64,000 nucleotides of DNA from Patiria pectinifera (GCA_029964075.1 CM057144.1:2689281-2753280); one strand, 5' to 3'. Shown: positions 29,241 to 43,700, counted from the stretch's first letter. The notes: generated by a model from the sequence alone, not told the origin. Translations and numbers: made by a program.

Positions 29241-31080
29241 GATTGAATTATTAACACCTACTGTGAACAAAAATATAGATCACTCATTCTCTTAAAAAGT
29301 GGCTACATTGTGCAATCTTTATTTCGGAAAGAGTAAATATGTTGCAGTCATTTGGTGATTTTACAAAAATAGGACAAGATATCTACAAATTTGAAATAAA
29401 TATTTTTGAGTATTTTATGTTTTAGTAATTTGTCAAAGCTTGAGACACAAAAATAATCTTTCTTTTTGGCTTTATCCACAAAAACGATTAAAAAAACAGC
29501 AAAACAAGACATACATGTAGTTTGAAATGTTGTTTAGCAGTCATTCGCCTTTCCAAAAACTGGGCAATTTTAAAGTCCTTTTGCCTCTGCTATTTTCGAG
29601 TATCAGGCCCGAAAATCGATGTTAAAATATACAACATATGCAAGCATCAAAAAACAGAACTACCAAATTATTATGAAATACCTCACTTGACTGTGCGTGA
29701 ATCCTAGTCTCAAGCATCCTGTAAAATCATGGCCTTTTCAATAAAATTGGCATTTTTGTAACGATTTCCAACGATGGTTGGCTGACCATCGTTGGAAAAA
29801 AAACCCTTTTTTCCCCTTCATATACTGCTCCAAGTTTAGTTAGTCCACATTTTGTTTGCAATCGGTTACACACCCGCAACAGGTGCAAGCCAGCTAGTCT
29901 GGTTCCCTGACCTGACAATTCCCCGACGTCTATAAAATGCTCCGTTTCTGATATGGGGTCAAGGAACCAGACTACAAGATCCGCCATCTTGGATTTCCAA
30001 AATGTCATGCCGTCAGGCCTTTAACTTTTTTCACTTCCCAGCCGGACTAGTGACTCAGACGCTTATCTAGCCCACAAGCCTTTTCAATCGTCCACAATAT
30101 AATTTTCAGTTTTTTGCACCAGAATGTTAATTATAAACAACAATGTGCATACATACATAACTTTATCCTGAGGCAATCTTGTCAGTGTTTTCAACAAACA
30201 TATCTGAATAAAAGTGAATCAAAAACAGATACAAATTGTTTTATATTTATCAATTAAATCAACTTTAAAGAAATAAATTATTTAATTATATTAATTTTTT
30301 TCTTAATGTAATTTTTTTTTTAAGGTGATTAGAATTGATGTATTCACATCACTTTTTTGCGCAAAACATTTTCGACCCAATTTTCATTACTGGACCCTCT
30401 CAAAACAGGACCCTCAAAAAGATAATAAACTTTGAAAAAACACAAAAGTCACAAAGAAACTACCCAACACTGTCCGTGGGGGACGGTACCGAGCAGTATC
30501 AGTGCGCACGGACTGCCATGAAAACCGACACGGCCATGTGCTATGACGACACGCTCATTCATAAAAAAGGCCAGACAGTACGTTGGAGAATACGTACGGA
30601 GTCTGTGCCCTGTATTTTTTATGCTTTTATGTACCAATACAAAACGCAGTTTCAGTCACGGTTTCCTTTAATTTACACGCAAGTGATTTCGACGCAATGG
30701 CATGAAACAAGCCAAATGTGCGTTAGTCTCTGACTTTTTAAAAGACCGGCTTTTTAAAAGTCGTGGAAATGCGCAGTTACGCAGAAAAGTTTCATGCCTT
30801 ATTTTAATAATTTTGACTCTACGGCAGACTACTTAGAAAATGGTTTTGACAAGTCCACTGTTTTTTCTCACATTTGGCTAGCAAGGCTACCACTAAGGTT
30901 GAACCCTGTTTTGCGGTTGAGAGGTTGTTTGCCTCTTAAAACATTTTTTCTTATTTAAGTAAGGAAAATCCAAGGAAAAGGATTGTTTTGATCTTGAAAT
31001 TCTTAATTTCGTCTCCAGAACTACAAAGAAGAAATGCAAGACCAACTACTTGTAAAAACCTCAAAATTTACTGTATGTGC
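29241..31080. other. Intergenic sequence right of the satellite
   Basis: Contains the array-flanking repeat at 29258-29400 and a partial family-M1 MITE at 29622-29975, with the palindrome CCAACGATGGT/ACCATCGTTGG. The rest, to the TIMELESS 3' end, shows no recognised gene; an open frame at 30335-30733 has no family features. Confidence 0.6.
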
Positions 31081-31083
31081 ATC

Positions 31084-31290
31084 ATGGGAGACCCAAGATG
31101 GCCGACGATTGTTTCACTACACGAGCACTGTCGGCATGGGTGACCCAAGATGGCCGACGATCGCTTCACTGCATGAGCACTGTCAGCATGGGTGACCCAA
31201 GATGGCCGACGATCGCTTCACTGCATGAGTAATGTCAGCATGGGTGACCCAAGATGGCCGACGATTGCTTCACTGCATGAGCACTGTCAG
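31084..31290. repeat. 52-bp minisatellite, four units, each with a YY1-like motif
   Basis: Units start GCATGGGTGACCCAAGATGG and repeat with a period of exactly 52 bp; AAGATGGCC falls near 31096, 31148, 31200 and 31252. CAAGATGGC is the core of the YY1 consensus. The array begins about 35 bp past the TIMELESS stop codon, so it is probably in its 3'UTR (antisense orientation). Confidence 0.9.
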
Positions 31291-31324
31291 CCAGTCCGGT
31301 GAGCATAGCGGTCAGTGCACGGCC

Positions 31325-34300
31325 TCAAGCCTTGGCCTCTTTCTCAGCATTCAACTGCTGCACAACGCTCAGCCACATATTCTTTGGAAGCGACGCCATC
31401 TGACTGGAAACCCTTGAAAGATGAATACAAAACAGGGAATTAGTTGAGATTTGAAGGTTTGCATGGTGGAAAGACACTAAGAAAAGATTTTTTTATCTTA
31501 TTGCAACAGTAGTCCTACATGTCCAGCGCCCGTTTCGGACTGGCATTTCAAAGACTCTACGAGCCAAAAAAGTATGAGGAGCAACCCTGGTCAGCCAAAA
31601 TAGATTTTGAGTAATACTTCAATAGCTAAAGGTAATTAAAAAAAAAAAAAATTCAGTCGATCAGTTTTATTCCAAAGTGAATAATTTTTGTATTGGTAGA
31701 CAAATAGCAATTTAGAAAAACGAATCTATTTTTTTTCAGAATGCAATTCAAAAGCAGCATGGAGAAAACAACTTTAACACCAAATGAAGGATGATCGATT
31801 GCAGGGAAAACAATTATGAAAGAGTGGTGTTTTTTTTTCTTCATGCAAACGCAGATTGCAGAGTTTGTAGGCTTGGTAATTCACTGACACCAAGCCGTGG
31901 TCTGGTTCCGCTTACCTTGATGTTGTGGGTTTCTCGTCTAGTTCCTGACCCATCTTGGTATTGTCAGGTCCGCCGTTAGGTTCAAAGGTCGTGCAGGGCA
32001 CCTGTAGTTCCAGATACTCGGGAGACAACTCGCCCTCCGGAGTCAACGCAAAACCAACTTTTTCTAACGAGAAAAGAAAAAAAAAGGGTGTAAAAATAAA
32101 ATTCTTCAGAAATATTCACCGCTTCATAGGGATGGATTACACTTCATTACTATACCTCATACATATTCATGAGCAATAGGTGTCTCCTTATTGGCTACCA
32201 CTGAAGTCGAACCCTGTATTTGTGTACTATTTCTATTCTCCTACTATGGATGGGATCCTCGTCCATTGCAGGCAGATGCTAGTACCAACTCTTATATATA
32301 CTCCTGTGTAGAGTGAGGCAGTAGGGGTAAAGTGGCTTGCCTGAGGACACAACACATGCCAGTTGCTGGATTCGAACCCCTGACCCTATAGATCATGAGT
32401 CACAGACCCTAAACGACAGTAACACACATTCCCTTGGCCATTTTTCAAATCTAGGCCTTGTTCCCAGTTCAGGGACATTCTGCAACATGACCTATTGGAT
32501 TCACTGGAAAATACTTCAAACTTAGACCCAGCCAGAGGGTTTAATTAAGCTGAAGCCACAAACTTGGGATGAAACCGCGGTTTCGAAAATTGCCCCGACT
32601 CACCACAGTTGATGTCCCCCAGCATCTTGGCAGCGTTTAGGCACATCTCGGCGGTCCAGAACGCCGGGATGGAGGGGTACAGGTGATGGGAGTCCTTGGC
32701 GCTGTGCATTCCTACACGCCGCAAGATCTCCTGGAAGTGGGGGTCGTTCATGGCCAACTCGTCTGCTTGTGAGAAGGCGAACAGCGGGACTGACTTCATT
32801 TGAACTGTGGGGAGGAGGGGGGGGGGGGGATGGAAGGAAAAAAGGACAGCTCAAAGTAAGACTATCGGTTTTTTTGTTGTCTTTTGACATTATTGTCTCG
32901 CCTACCAGTATTGAAACCAACAAAGGTAACACTGTAAGCTGGACCAGGTCCAGAAAACCACGCTAGATGCTTTGACTTTATACAATAACGGCACAGAGTA
33001 GACAGAAGACCCCTTCAAAATGTAACGAATGCTACCATGAAATTGCCCGTACCATAAAAAAGCATTGTTATACCTCTGTCTTGAATACTGTATTTTCATT
33101 GGCCTAGAACGATCACTTGTTAAGTTTATAAAAAGTCATAGCACACTCCCTGTGGGATATCACGTACACAGGGAGTGTGCTATGACTTTGTACGTTCGGT
33201 ACGTTCGGTACGTATGGTGTGAAACGCTTGTATCGTTGGTATCCATGCAATTTTTCACAATGTTTTCGCACATGAGTGGGAGCAGCGAACTAGCAGCGAG
33301 CTAGCAGACGATCAGCTGTTTCCAGCACGAACATGCATGTGTGTTGATGCTCGATTGTCATGATTGTGTTAACCACAGTTTGTTTTCGTGATTTTTACAT
33401 CAAAATCCAAGACAGAGGTATAACAAATTCACCTCCAGTGCTATGCGCCCCTCGTGTAAATAACGTCATATCCCACATCACAGCAGTCAACAATTGTTAA
33501 ATGTCAATATTGTTTCCCTATACACTCCCTGCCAAACGTGTTTCATAAACAGTAAAATTCACCTATTTTTTTTCTCCAGAAGTTTTGTTCTTAAAAATGA
33601 CACGTTTTTAAGTACTTACTGTGATTCAACCAAACCACGGGCTCCACGACTGCCGTCTTGGGACAAGCTGGAAGTTAAGAAGAATTGGAGGAGAGAAATA
33701 TCATTTAGAGGCACGAATTGTCAACAAGGGCAATAGATATATCAGTAAGTTCAAACAAAACAAGTTAAAAAATCTTACCTAGCTTGGCATAGCATGTTTC
33801 CAGCAGCAAGTTCTGCAGGCCACGAATCTGAGGTTTGTAACCTGGGATAAAGTAAACAAACAAACAAATTTTTTAAAATTCCAACGCTTGAACGATTGCC
33901 GTGATGTCACAAAATGCCTTTCGCATTCACTTAAAAAAAAAAAATGTCATTCACAAAATGTCATTCATTTACATAGAAAAAGATTTCCATCTGACGCAGA
34001 AGAGTTTCGCTTGCCTGTAACTAATGTCTAGAAGCAAGTAAAGCCATCAGATTTTGAGTGCGTTCGATTACTTCCCCCCCGCGCTTACTCGTGCTAGCAA
34101 GACAGTGTTCGATTCACCTCTCATATGACTTCTCGCGCTTACTCGAGCCTGGCCCAAGTAAACGACCCGCCGAGCCGGTTACTTGGGTAAGTATCCCATA
34201 TGGCCATGCAATAAACATGGCTACCAACGTGATGTCCGGTGGGCGTCTCAGGCCGTGTCTGAAACTGGCTTCCAGAGCTACAGCTATTGTCAGCGCGTCC

Positions 34301-35772
34301 CCGCGAATTTTCAATGGGCGTGGACCAAGACCCTATGACCTAGACCTAGCTCTAGACAGTTGATTCGGATCATTGATCTCCATTTATAGTAAGACCGTAT
34401 GCAGCTTGTGTCATGTCAAAGTTCAACTTTCCAGCTCTTGCACGAAACTTTACCCGCAATCGTTCGTTTATTTAGCTCCACTGCGCATGTCTGTCATCAC
34501 GCGAGGAGCAGGCGCGAGTAAGCTGGTGTAAGTAATCGAACACACTCTTCGTGTCACACTGGGACAAAAAAAAATTGCTAACCACAGAAAGTTTTGGCTA
34601 AGTACAATTGGTTACCGGCCAAAAATAACCATGCAATGTATACTGAATTTGGCTGGTTCCCACCTTTGATGGTTAGCGCCCTGATGCAGCTTTTGACGTT
34701 GTCCTTGACGTGGTTCGTCTCGGCGGTCTCGTCTTCGCTGCCGCTGCTGTGCATTGTGGGTAGGCTCAACCCTCCCTCGGTAGTCAGCGATTTCTGGAAA
34801 GTCAGAAAGAAAATCCGGAGAACATCTGTTAAAATCCGAGACAAACGAAAACGGGAATTTCGCAAAAGAAAAAGTTAAAGGCATATAGGATCATTTGCTT
34901 TTTGTGCATTTTGTTCGTTTCCAAATATAACACCACTCAAAATAAAAAACAAATATTCAAAACCTAACCTGTTGAAGTTTCAGCTCAGTACAAATTACAC
35001 TTTTCAGGAAAACAGTGAAATTCATGCCAAACCTTTTGATAACGAAACAAGATTTCGTCCACAGCAATCTGTATTTCCAAAAAATCAGTCAATTGACTGA
35101 TCGTTGGAAATCACCTACATTCTTGATTTCTTCTAAATGACAGCAAGCAAGGCGGAATACTTTCACGGGGTGTTTAGTACCGGTACGATCTTTAATCTAA
35201 TTCAGCTTTTTGATGATAATTTGGTAGGTTACTTTGGAGATAAATGCAAATGCTTCTAACCTTGCGCAGAGTGACCTGCTGACCTTTGGGCCCCAGGTTA
35301 CCAAATTTTTTGAAAAAAAAAAAAAAATTGAGGGCCAATGACGGTCACCTTCCATCTAATCCTCATTCGACCCTTGCCAAATAAGCTGGTTCAATGAACT
35401 TTGCAGCCAGGGCTACACCCAGGCCGTGTCAACAAACTTTCGACCAGGCCTCCTGCCAAGTCTCATTGAAACATCAACAAAGACCTGTAACTTGACACAG
35501 TCATCTCCCTTCATAACTGCATACCACAGCTGCCAGTCAATTATCTTTCCAGCGCACTGTCTGCCAACTGTCTGGACACTGTCTGGCACATGGCTTTTTG
35601 TTGTATTGCTATGAATAGGGTCTTGCGTAGTGCGGGAAAGTATCTGCTGCCCATAGGGCAGCAGTTGACGAGTTGTTGCAAAGTTTTTTTGTAAACGCTG
35701 CGCAGGGTTAAGATTCTTACCTTAAACGGGGAATATTCATCCTCCGAACTGTCATCAAGCTCCTCATGCTTC
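31325..35772 (-). CDS. tim: TIMELESS exons 17-23: acidic linker and C-terminal domain
   Basis: Residues 825-1064. Exon 17 is acidic (E-E-L-D-D-S-S-E-D-E). Exon 19 carries L-Q-N-L-L-L-E-T-C. Exon 20 carries V-V-E-P-V-V-W-L-N-H. Exon 21 holds the conserved H-F-Q-E-I-L-R-R-V-G and I-P-A-F-W-T-A-E-M segments. Exon 22 could read on to a TAA at its end, but a strong donor (AAG|GTAAGC at 31916) leads to exon 23, which ends K-N-M-W-L-S-V-V-Q-Q-L and TGA at 31325-31327. The alternative would lose only the last 26 residues. Confidence 0.85.
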
Positions 35773-38700
35773 CTGAGAAAAAAAGGAAAAAACAAAACAA
35801 AACGTGGATAAAAATTGATTTGATAACCACTTCATGTCGAATGACGTGTATGCACGTAAAGGTTTTGCGGTATTCAGAACGGATGACGGATAAGCACGCA
35901 ACGAGCGAGGCTGGAAGTATCTGTCAGTGACTCGCTCGCAGCGAGCGAGCCAGAGATATCAGGGTGTGTTCAACAAGTTTACTTCATGTCTTTTTAAAAA
36001 CACCTCTATAGCTATGTTATGGTATGTGCCTCTTGTGAGTAGTTGTAAACATCTCCTTATATGGAGATTGGTGCGCATGTGGCGTGCACTGCGCGATGTG
36101 GCGCAGAACGCAGCAGTGCCGGTGCAGTGTGAATTTAGGACTCTCGAAATACAGTCCCATTGGTAGTATTGCGCTTGCCTAAGTGAAGACTGTGATCGTT
36201 TTATCAACCAATAACAGGGAAAAAAGGGACAAGATTTCATAGGAGTCCAAATTTCATGTGACACTGGAAAAGTCCCCAAAATATGGTAAAAGGGACCAGA
36301 TTTTATAGGAGTCCAAATTTCATGTGACACCGGAAAAAAGTCCCCAAAAATGGTAAAAGGGGCCAGATTTCATACGAGTCCAAAATTTCATGTGACACCG
36401 GAATAGTGTTTAGCCAACCAGTGTTTTATCAAGCATTTTAAACCACACACGTCACGTGATGTGCTCTCGACCAATAGGAGTGGGTAAACTGTCTTAGGTA
36501 TTTATGAATGAATGATTAAGTGATCGAAATCAATGAACGATACCTCTTTTTGCTTGTTGAGGCTGCAATGTGTTCCATCAGTATGTCGGGGTTGTTCACG
36601 CTGTGCTCGGCAAACACTTGAACTATGTGATCCATGAAGTCCCAGGAACTCTGAAACGAACCAAAACAAAAACAAGAGATGTCATATGTCATTATCTGGT
36701 TGGTCATTCTCACTGACCACATCACCATCGTCCATATTTACAAGGGCGGATCCAGAACACAATTTTTTTAGGGGCCCCCCCCACAAAGTGGGTCAAAAAA
36801 TTACGGCGTAGGGTTTGGGGCCCGCTTAAGGGGCCCGAAAAATGTTTGGTTTCTCGATGCTCTGTGGTGCGCTCTGAAGCAATTTCTGACCACTTTAACC
36901 AATGCTTTTTAGGAAAAGATGGTGGTGTACTCATTGCCTGCCTTTATTGTGACGTCACATAAAAAAAAATTAAAAATGGGTTCGTTTTTGGGGGGGGGGG
37001 GGCAAAATGCCGAGTCATGCTGATTCAGCAACTTAAAAAACCATAATGTGCATTTCTGTTACATTTCCCTTGTAGAAAAAAATTAATATTTTTTTTACGT
37101 TAATACTTTGGTACGTGAATAATTGCAAGCATAAATGATGCTCTTCTTTAGATTTATCAGTTTACGTTATTAACCCTCCTATGCAAACATACAGTCTGTG
37201 CCAAGTTGTTCATTTAGTCAAAATCAATCAAGTGACTGTTTTGAACAGTTTAGAGCTCCCAGCCTAGATTGACTGGCTGGGACTGTTTCTGTAACTTGAT
37301 ACAGCTATGCTTTGACTGTAGGTGATTGATAAGCCAGCTGTGCCTCCCACTTGTCTACTGTCGTCTGTTGACTGAATTTGACTATAACATTGCTTGCTTG
37401 AAATATGATCCGACTGTTGGTGACTAGCCTGTGTAAATGGCATGGCAGGGGAAGAGGATTGATTTGTTGACTGTCTGTGACTGTTCAAACAGCAGGAGGG
37501 ATAAGCTGCAATGTGTCTGCACATGAACATGTTCACACCTAACATTTAAGTTACAACGAATGAAGGTGTACGATCAGTTCTGAAAACCCCATGGCCCAGT
37601 TCATACAGTGTTACTACCTAGCCTTTAATGTTTGGTACCAGTGTCGTAGGCATGTGTACATAATGTCATCGTTGTCAATCTTTACCTGTGATATGCAGTC
37701 CTCGGCCCCATGTTCCCACAGATCGGCAAAGGTGTCCAGTATCGACAGCTGGTAGACCAGCTTGTGATTCCGCAGATCGACGGCCGTGTGGTACATCAGC
37801 GTGAACGCGGCCTCGTTCTCCTCCTGGGTGTTGCTGCTGAACTTTGTCAGCAGCTCGTTGTAGGTCAGGAGGACTTGGCGACTTGCCAACCTTTGCGGAG
37901 GGAGGGATAGAACAAGACAAAAAATAGTTATGACATCCAAAAAGATCAAAGTCAAGAAACTAAGCGAAATTTATGCACATGTTTTTGAAAAAAAAAAATT
38001 TCAACAACGTTTCTGCTTCTACTCCAAAGTGAAATTTTCTTCAACAAATCAAGATTGATTTGGTGGAGCAGTTGAATGGTAATTGAGTGGTCACAGATTC
38101 AAACCCTTTACGTAGGTTGCACTCGTGAAGTTTCTGGTCCGAATGCTGTCCTAGTCAAAGTTACTTAAAGGTAAAGTCCATCATTTGTAAGTTGTGCATT
38201 TTGTTCGTTCGAAGCAACAAACGCCCCCAAAATCTAAAGAAGGGTGCTGAACAACTAACCTGATGAAGTTTCAGCTCAGCTTCAGCTGTATGTTCCGAGA
38301 AAAACAGCATTCTAGGATCTCGATTTCAAGTCGAAAGTTGCTGAATCATGTTTTGAATTGGGCCTGAATTCAGCGTCCGAGACACGTTCTCACTGAGCCA
38401 GCTACGCGATGTCGCGCACCGATCCGACAAATTATGGCAACTGCGCGGGTGTGTGCATCGTGTCAACGTGCAAGCGCGCTTCGCCGAATAAAAAACGAAC
38501 TACTAACGGAAATTTCCAACGGTGAGTCTTAAGACGTACTGTTGGAAAGGCCTTCTTTCGTTGATTTCTTCAAAATGACAGCTGGCCAGAAAGAATAATT
38601 TCACAGGGAGTTTAACCCCCTTACTTTCTTTCAACCAAGTATGTTTTTTAACAATGATTACGTCAGTTACTTTTTGGATAGCTGCAAATGATGGACTGTA

Positions 38701-40698
38701 GCTTTAACCAGTTCGTGTCGGAGGAGGTGTTAACACGCACCGGCTGTTTTTATACACAGGCACGGCTGACAGGCTTAAACGTCAACATTGCCTCGACTCA
38801 CCTCCAGATGACTTGAATAAATTTCATAAATTACGCCAAAATCGTAAATGTTGGCATCTCTGAAATATTCCGTCTGGCTTGCTGTCATTTAGAAGAAATC
38901 AAGAAATGTAGGCGATTTCCAACAATTGGTCAATGGACTGATCTTTGGGAATAGAGAGTTCTATTGACAAAACTGTGTTTCGCGATCAAAAGGTTTAGCA
39001 TGGTTTTTTCACTATTTTCTCGAAAAAGGGTAATATCCACTGAGCTGAAACTTCAACCGGTTAGGTTTGGAATGTTCTTCTTGGGATTTTGAGTGGTGTT
39101 ATTGTTAGGAAACAAACAAAATGCATGAAATGCAAATGATCCTGTATGCCTTTAAAACGAACTGCAAATGTTCGGTTGAAGCACTCACTGCTTAACGTGC
39201 TCCTCACAGTTGAACTTGCCGTTTCCCTCCATGGCGTACGCCTGCTCGCTGGTGATGATGCGGAGCAGTTCGTCGTTGCCGACGACTAGCGCCCTCAAGT
39301 ACTGGACCGACTCGTTCTTGGGACGGAACTTGCGTAGGAGGAGCAAGTAGAGCTTGCGCAGTCCTTCCAAATGACAAAGGCAATCTGTGGTGGGGGGTGG
39401 ATACAAAAACAGGAAAATTAGAAAACAAGGACACATTTAAAGTGTTGGTATATTAACCCTAACCGCCCTGAATCCATCAAATCCTCTTTGCCAAAGTGGA
39501 GGAATTTGGAGGATTGAGGTTACATGGCAAAAGTGTGTTACTGATTTCGTAGGATGCACTTTGTCAAGGTCTTGGGCCGGGCCTTGTGTTGCTTTTGCTC
39601 AGCCTTGCATAAATATAGGCATGGATTATGCTGGAAATCCAATGACAGGTGGAATACTCACTCATGAAGTTACTCAAACTCTCTCGCTCCTCGGTTCCGA
39701 GTTCCTTCTCCATAAACCGCCGAGTGCTCGACAGAATTTGCCTCAGACTGGCGACAAGAAGATACAATCTGAGAAGAGAGTGAACAAAAACAACGTGCTC
39801 TAGTGAAGACTAATTTAGTATTCGATTTCTTCAAACGTGGCCTTGATCAACTATTCAAATATGACAATCTGCCGATTAAGTTTGGCAGCTGTGAAGTTGA
39901 TTTATGACTAAAGACGGCAGCCTACCTTCTGAAGAGGATGTTGGATTTACTGTCGGCCGTCGCGTCGCCGGTGGCGAGGGTGAAACTCTCCCACGTGTTC
40001 AGAGTGACGAACATGAGATATGTGACCACCATGCTGGACAAATTATACCTGTGTTCAAAGTAGTAGAAAGAAGACTTCAAATTCCTTGATTTCTTGCTAG
40101 TTGTTGTCATCTTAAAACGTAGATCTCATGATAGTTTAATACGGGTGAAAAGACAAAAATTAAACAAGCTGCTTGTTTTTATCATCAACAATAAAAAGAG
40201 ATTAGTGCTTTTTCAAAGAAGAAAAACTGCGCCTTTAACTTGTTGAAAAACCACTTCACAAATTTTGAATTACTTGTGGCTGGACACGAATTCACCATCG
40301 AAGTGATTACGTAAGATCTGGCACGGCAAATATGGCCACCATTCACAATGGACTCAAGTATTTTCTGAGCATTTTTGTGTTGTTTCGTACATTTGAAAAG
40401 AATCTCAAGGTCTGACTTTTATTTGTATGATTACAGCTCACAGCGCAACAGCTGACCGTCGTAGGGTAGCATGTATTGACCAATTTTCCAAAACGATTCA
40501 CTTCATTTTGAATACACGTACAGTACCAACGGATTATGTACATGTAACACTTCTCCCTCACTACTATGTAAAACTTCGATAGTGAATTCTGTTTTCTCAG
40601 GTAGGCTGATTCCTGCCCTACAATCAGGATAAAGTAGGAACATCTGCTTGCAAGGCTGTTTTGGTATTGACCTAAAAAAATTTTTTAGAGGGTTCCAG

Positions 40699-40731
<33 letters not shown>

Positions 40732-43700
40732 AGAGTTTGGAGTTGGAATGAAACATGCCCAAAAAAATGAATTTGTTGAGGCGTATGGTCACAGATCTGA
40801 AAATGGTGAATTTCCAACAGCAATCAAGGTTTACCTGACGTCACTGTAACTGATGCAGGGCAGCGACGAAAAGGGTAGAAAGTAGGACATACACCACAGG
40901 ACGTAGCAGTCGTTGACACGCTGCAGAAGATTGTCCTGAAAAAGAAATCAGTCAGAAAAATAACCTGATAATTCTATAAAATCAATCTTTCCATCCAGCA
41001 CGTGTGGTCTAGCGGTGGAGCACAGGATTCATGATCGTGAGGTTGTGGGTTCGAGCCCCGCCGTGGCCATGCGTGTTGTGCCCTTGAGTAAGGCGCTTTA
41101 CCTCAATTACTCCTCTCAACCCAGGTGTTAAATGGGTACCGGCATTATTCAATGCTGGGAAGGTAACAGACTCGCTGTGGAGGAGGTGTGGCAATCCCCC
41201 ACAGCAGCATGCGAGTCTGGCCCAATCGCTAACGAAAGAGAGATGGGCACTCCGTTCCTGTTAACACAGGTTCGTCCACTTTAGCTTTACTTTTATCCAC
41301 TACATAGCAATTTTAACAATCAATCTCTCCATCCAGTACATAGTATTTTAACAAGAACAGAAGTCTTGAAGCTGTACGAGGACCAACAAGTTTTGAAATA
41401 ACTCTCCAATTAACTCACCTGTGATAATAGGATCAAGCGGTTCAGTCCGTGCTGACAGAACCTCACGGCAAACTTACACAGCCGGTTTCTGGAAGTCAAG
41501 AAAAAAAACGATTAGCTACTCACAACTTTTAATGACAAATAAACTTTAATTATTGGGTTCTGTCCATCCTCAACATCACAAGCTATGGGAAAGCAGTGTC
41601 TCTTGAGCAATTACCCCTTTGGGGGTGTGGCACACTTTTTTTCATAAAAAGGGGGCATATTTCAAAGATGGGCTGAATCATTTTTTTTCTCTGGCGAAAG
41701 AGGTTCTCACCAGTTTATGTCTGAATGAGGAAATAATGAAGGTGACATTTTTTGACCGACAAATGTTAGAGTAATTAAAAACTTTTGAGAATGTTGCCTG
41801 CGCTGGGAGTTTCAAATCTTCACCTTGATATGACCTTACCTTAATAATTCCTGCTTTCTGCCAGGTCCGTCCATGGACGTGCTGCTTGTACTGAAGGACG
41901 ACCCGGTCTCTGATGAACTGGTGAAGGACGACGAACTGTTATCTGAGGATACGCTAAATGTCGAACCGTTCCCCGACGTCCTGCTGTCAGTATCGTCCTG
42001 TTTCAAGGAATCACATCGTGACATTAGCAACATTTAAGTAAAACGGAGACCCGTCAATAAATATCGGGGATACGTTGTGGACAGGTTTATCTGCAAAAAG
42101 CCATGCAGATTTTGAACAACTTTTCCAGAATCTTCCCAGCAGCCGATGTCACGAAACAGTGCGTAGGATTCAAGCAACAGATTTGTTGCGTAGCTGCGCA
42201 ACAAACTTACAATAGTTTCCAAACTTGGTCTAGCTGCGTAACATTTTAAAATAATTTAAACATCTTGAGACGAGGGTAGTTATAGCATTTACGAGGGCTG
42301 TTTGTGTGTGATTTCTGTTTGGTCATGAAACAGTCGTTGAATCGCCTCAGCCTGCCATTTTAAAAATAGTTTTGACTGACTTTCTTAGGAATCGTGTGGC
42401 AACTCTAAAAATTCTGTTATGGAAAAAGAGTAGTTCAGTTCTAACACAAAGCTGTGAGTGTCTTGCATGAAGTTTGATAAGTTCAGCAATGACAGGCTCC
42501 ACGACAATCACAACATTGCCTGTATTCATTTGAAGTCACTTACGCCACCTAAAATTATTGTGCAAGTTCACCATAATGCGTTGCGTAAAGTCACAGACTT
42601 ATACACTATGAAACTTAACTGAAATGTTGCCCAGCGTGAAATGTTGCGCAGCTTACGCAATAAATTACGGCGCAAGTGGAGTTACGCCATTGCAGCTACT
42701 GGTTTTGTACCTCTTCTGATGCCTGGCTCTCTGGGCTTCCTCGGGGTCCATCTCTGGGCCTGCAGAGGTATTCTCTCGGCCTCTTGGAAGTGTTGTTCTC
42801 GCTCGTCGTCTCCATCGTCGCGGGCGGTGGCGACGCATCCACGCTCCGCGGGGACTCCTTCCCGGAGCAGGTCGAGGAGTTATCAGCGAGGGCGAACCCC
42901 GTCGGGGAATCTCTCAAAGAATCCTCATCGGTCGAGAGATCCCTGGGAGACGGCGGCACGCCCGGCGACGAATCAATCCCGCTGCTGCTACTACTTGTCT
43001 CCGAGCTTTGGCCTCCAACATCATTGCCATCTTGGCTGGTAACAGGTGCGTCACAACCTTTCACCGTCTCACTGTTCTCATCGCCGGCTTTTTCGTCCGG
43101 ATGCTTCTCGGCCGACAAACCTGTATCGCTATTAGAATCCGTGGCAAAACCCTCCGACCGGGGGTAGCCAGAGTCACTGCTCGAATAACCCATGGGTTCA
43201 CTGCTTCCAGAGGAAATGTTATCGTCCTGCGCATGAATCTGAAAGGCAGAACAGCTGTTTTTTGCAAGGGATGGGCTCGACTCCCTGAAGGTCTTCCACG
43301 GTGACTTTACGTCGACTTCAACGTTCTCTGCGCCTGTTTTTTCAGGACTTGTACCGCTTGACTGCGTTTCTTGCGACGCAGGCGCAAAGAGAGTTTCTTT
43401 CTCGTAGAGCTTAGCGGCTCGCTTGACTAAATCTTGAGACATCTGAAGTGACAAAAAGGAAAGCCGTGATCAAATACTCAATAAAAAAAAAAACACCGCC
43501 AGTTGTTCGGAGCAAGTTGTCACATAACCAAACAACTAAAATTGTAAATGTTTCCATTCAGGAAGTATTTCATGACTGAACTGAAGTAACCTTCCGTTAT
43601 TTAAAGGAATTTAAGAGTGAAGTTAATTTTACTTTGCACGTTTAAGTTACTGACATGTGGAACAAATCTTTGACCTTCAAATTTAAATTTCAATTTTTTT

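Noticed and set aside
30335-30733. 132-codon plus-strand open frame
   Set aside because: No recognisable domain and no exon signals, in repeat-rich intergenic DNA.
31905-32063. TIMELESS ending at the TAA that overlaps the exon 22 donor
   Set aside because: A strong GTAAGC donor leads to an in-frame exon (31403-31325) with conserved-looking sequence and its own stop. The shorter end remains possible as an isoform.
37264-37545. Ser/Gln-rich minus-strand frame of 93 codons in a TIMELESS intron, as an alternative exon
   Set aside because: No convincing acceptor or donor, and the flanking exons already join in frame.
42641-43304. Plus-strand open frames of 98-163 codons opposite TIMELESS exon 8
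   Set aside because: They mirror the low-complexity Ser/Asp-rich minus-strand exon; no splice sites or family features.
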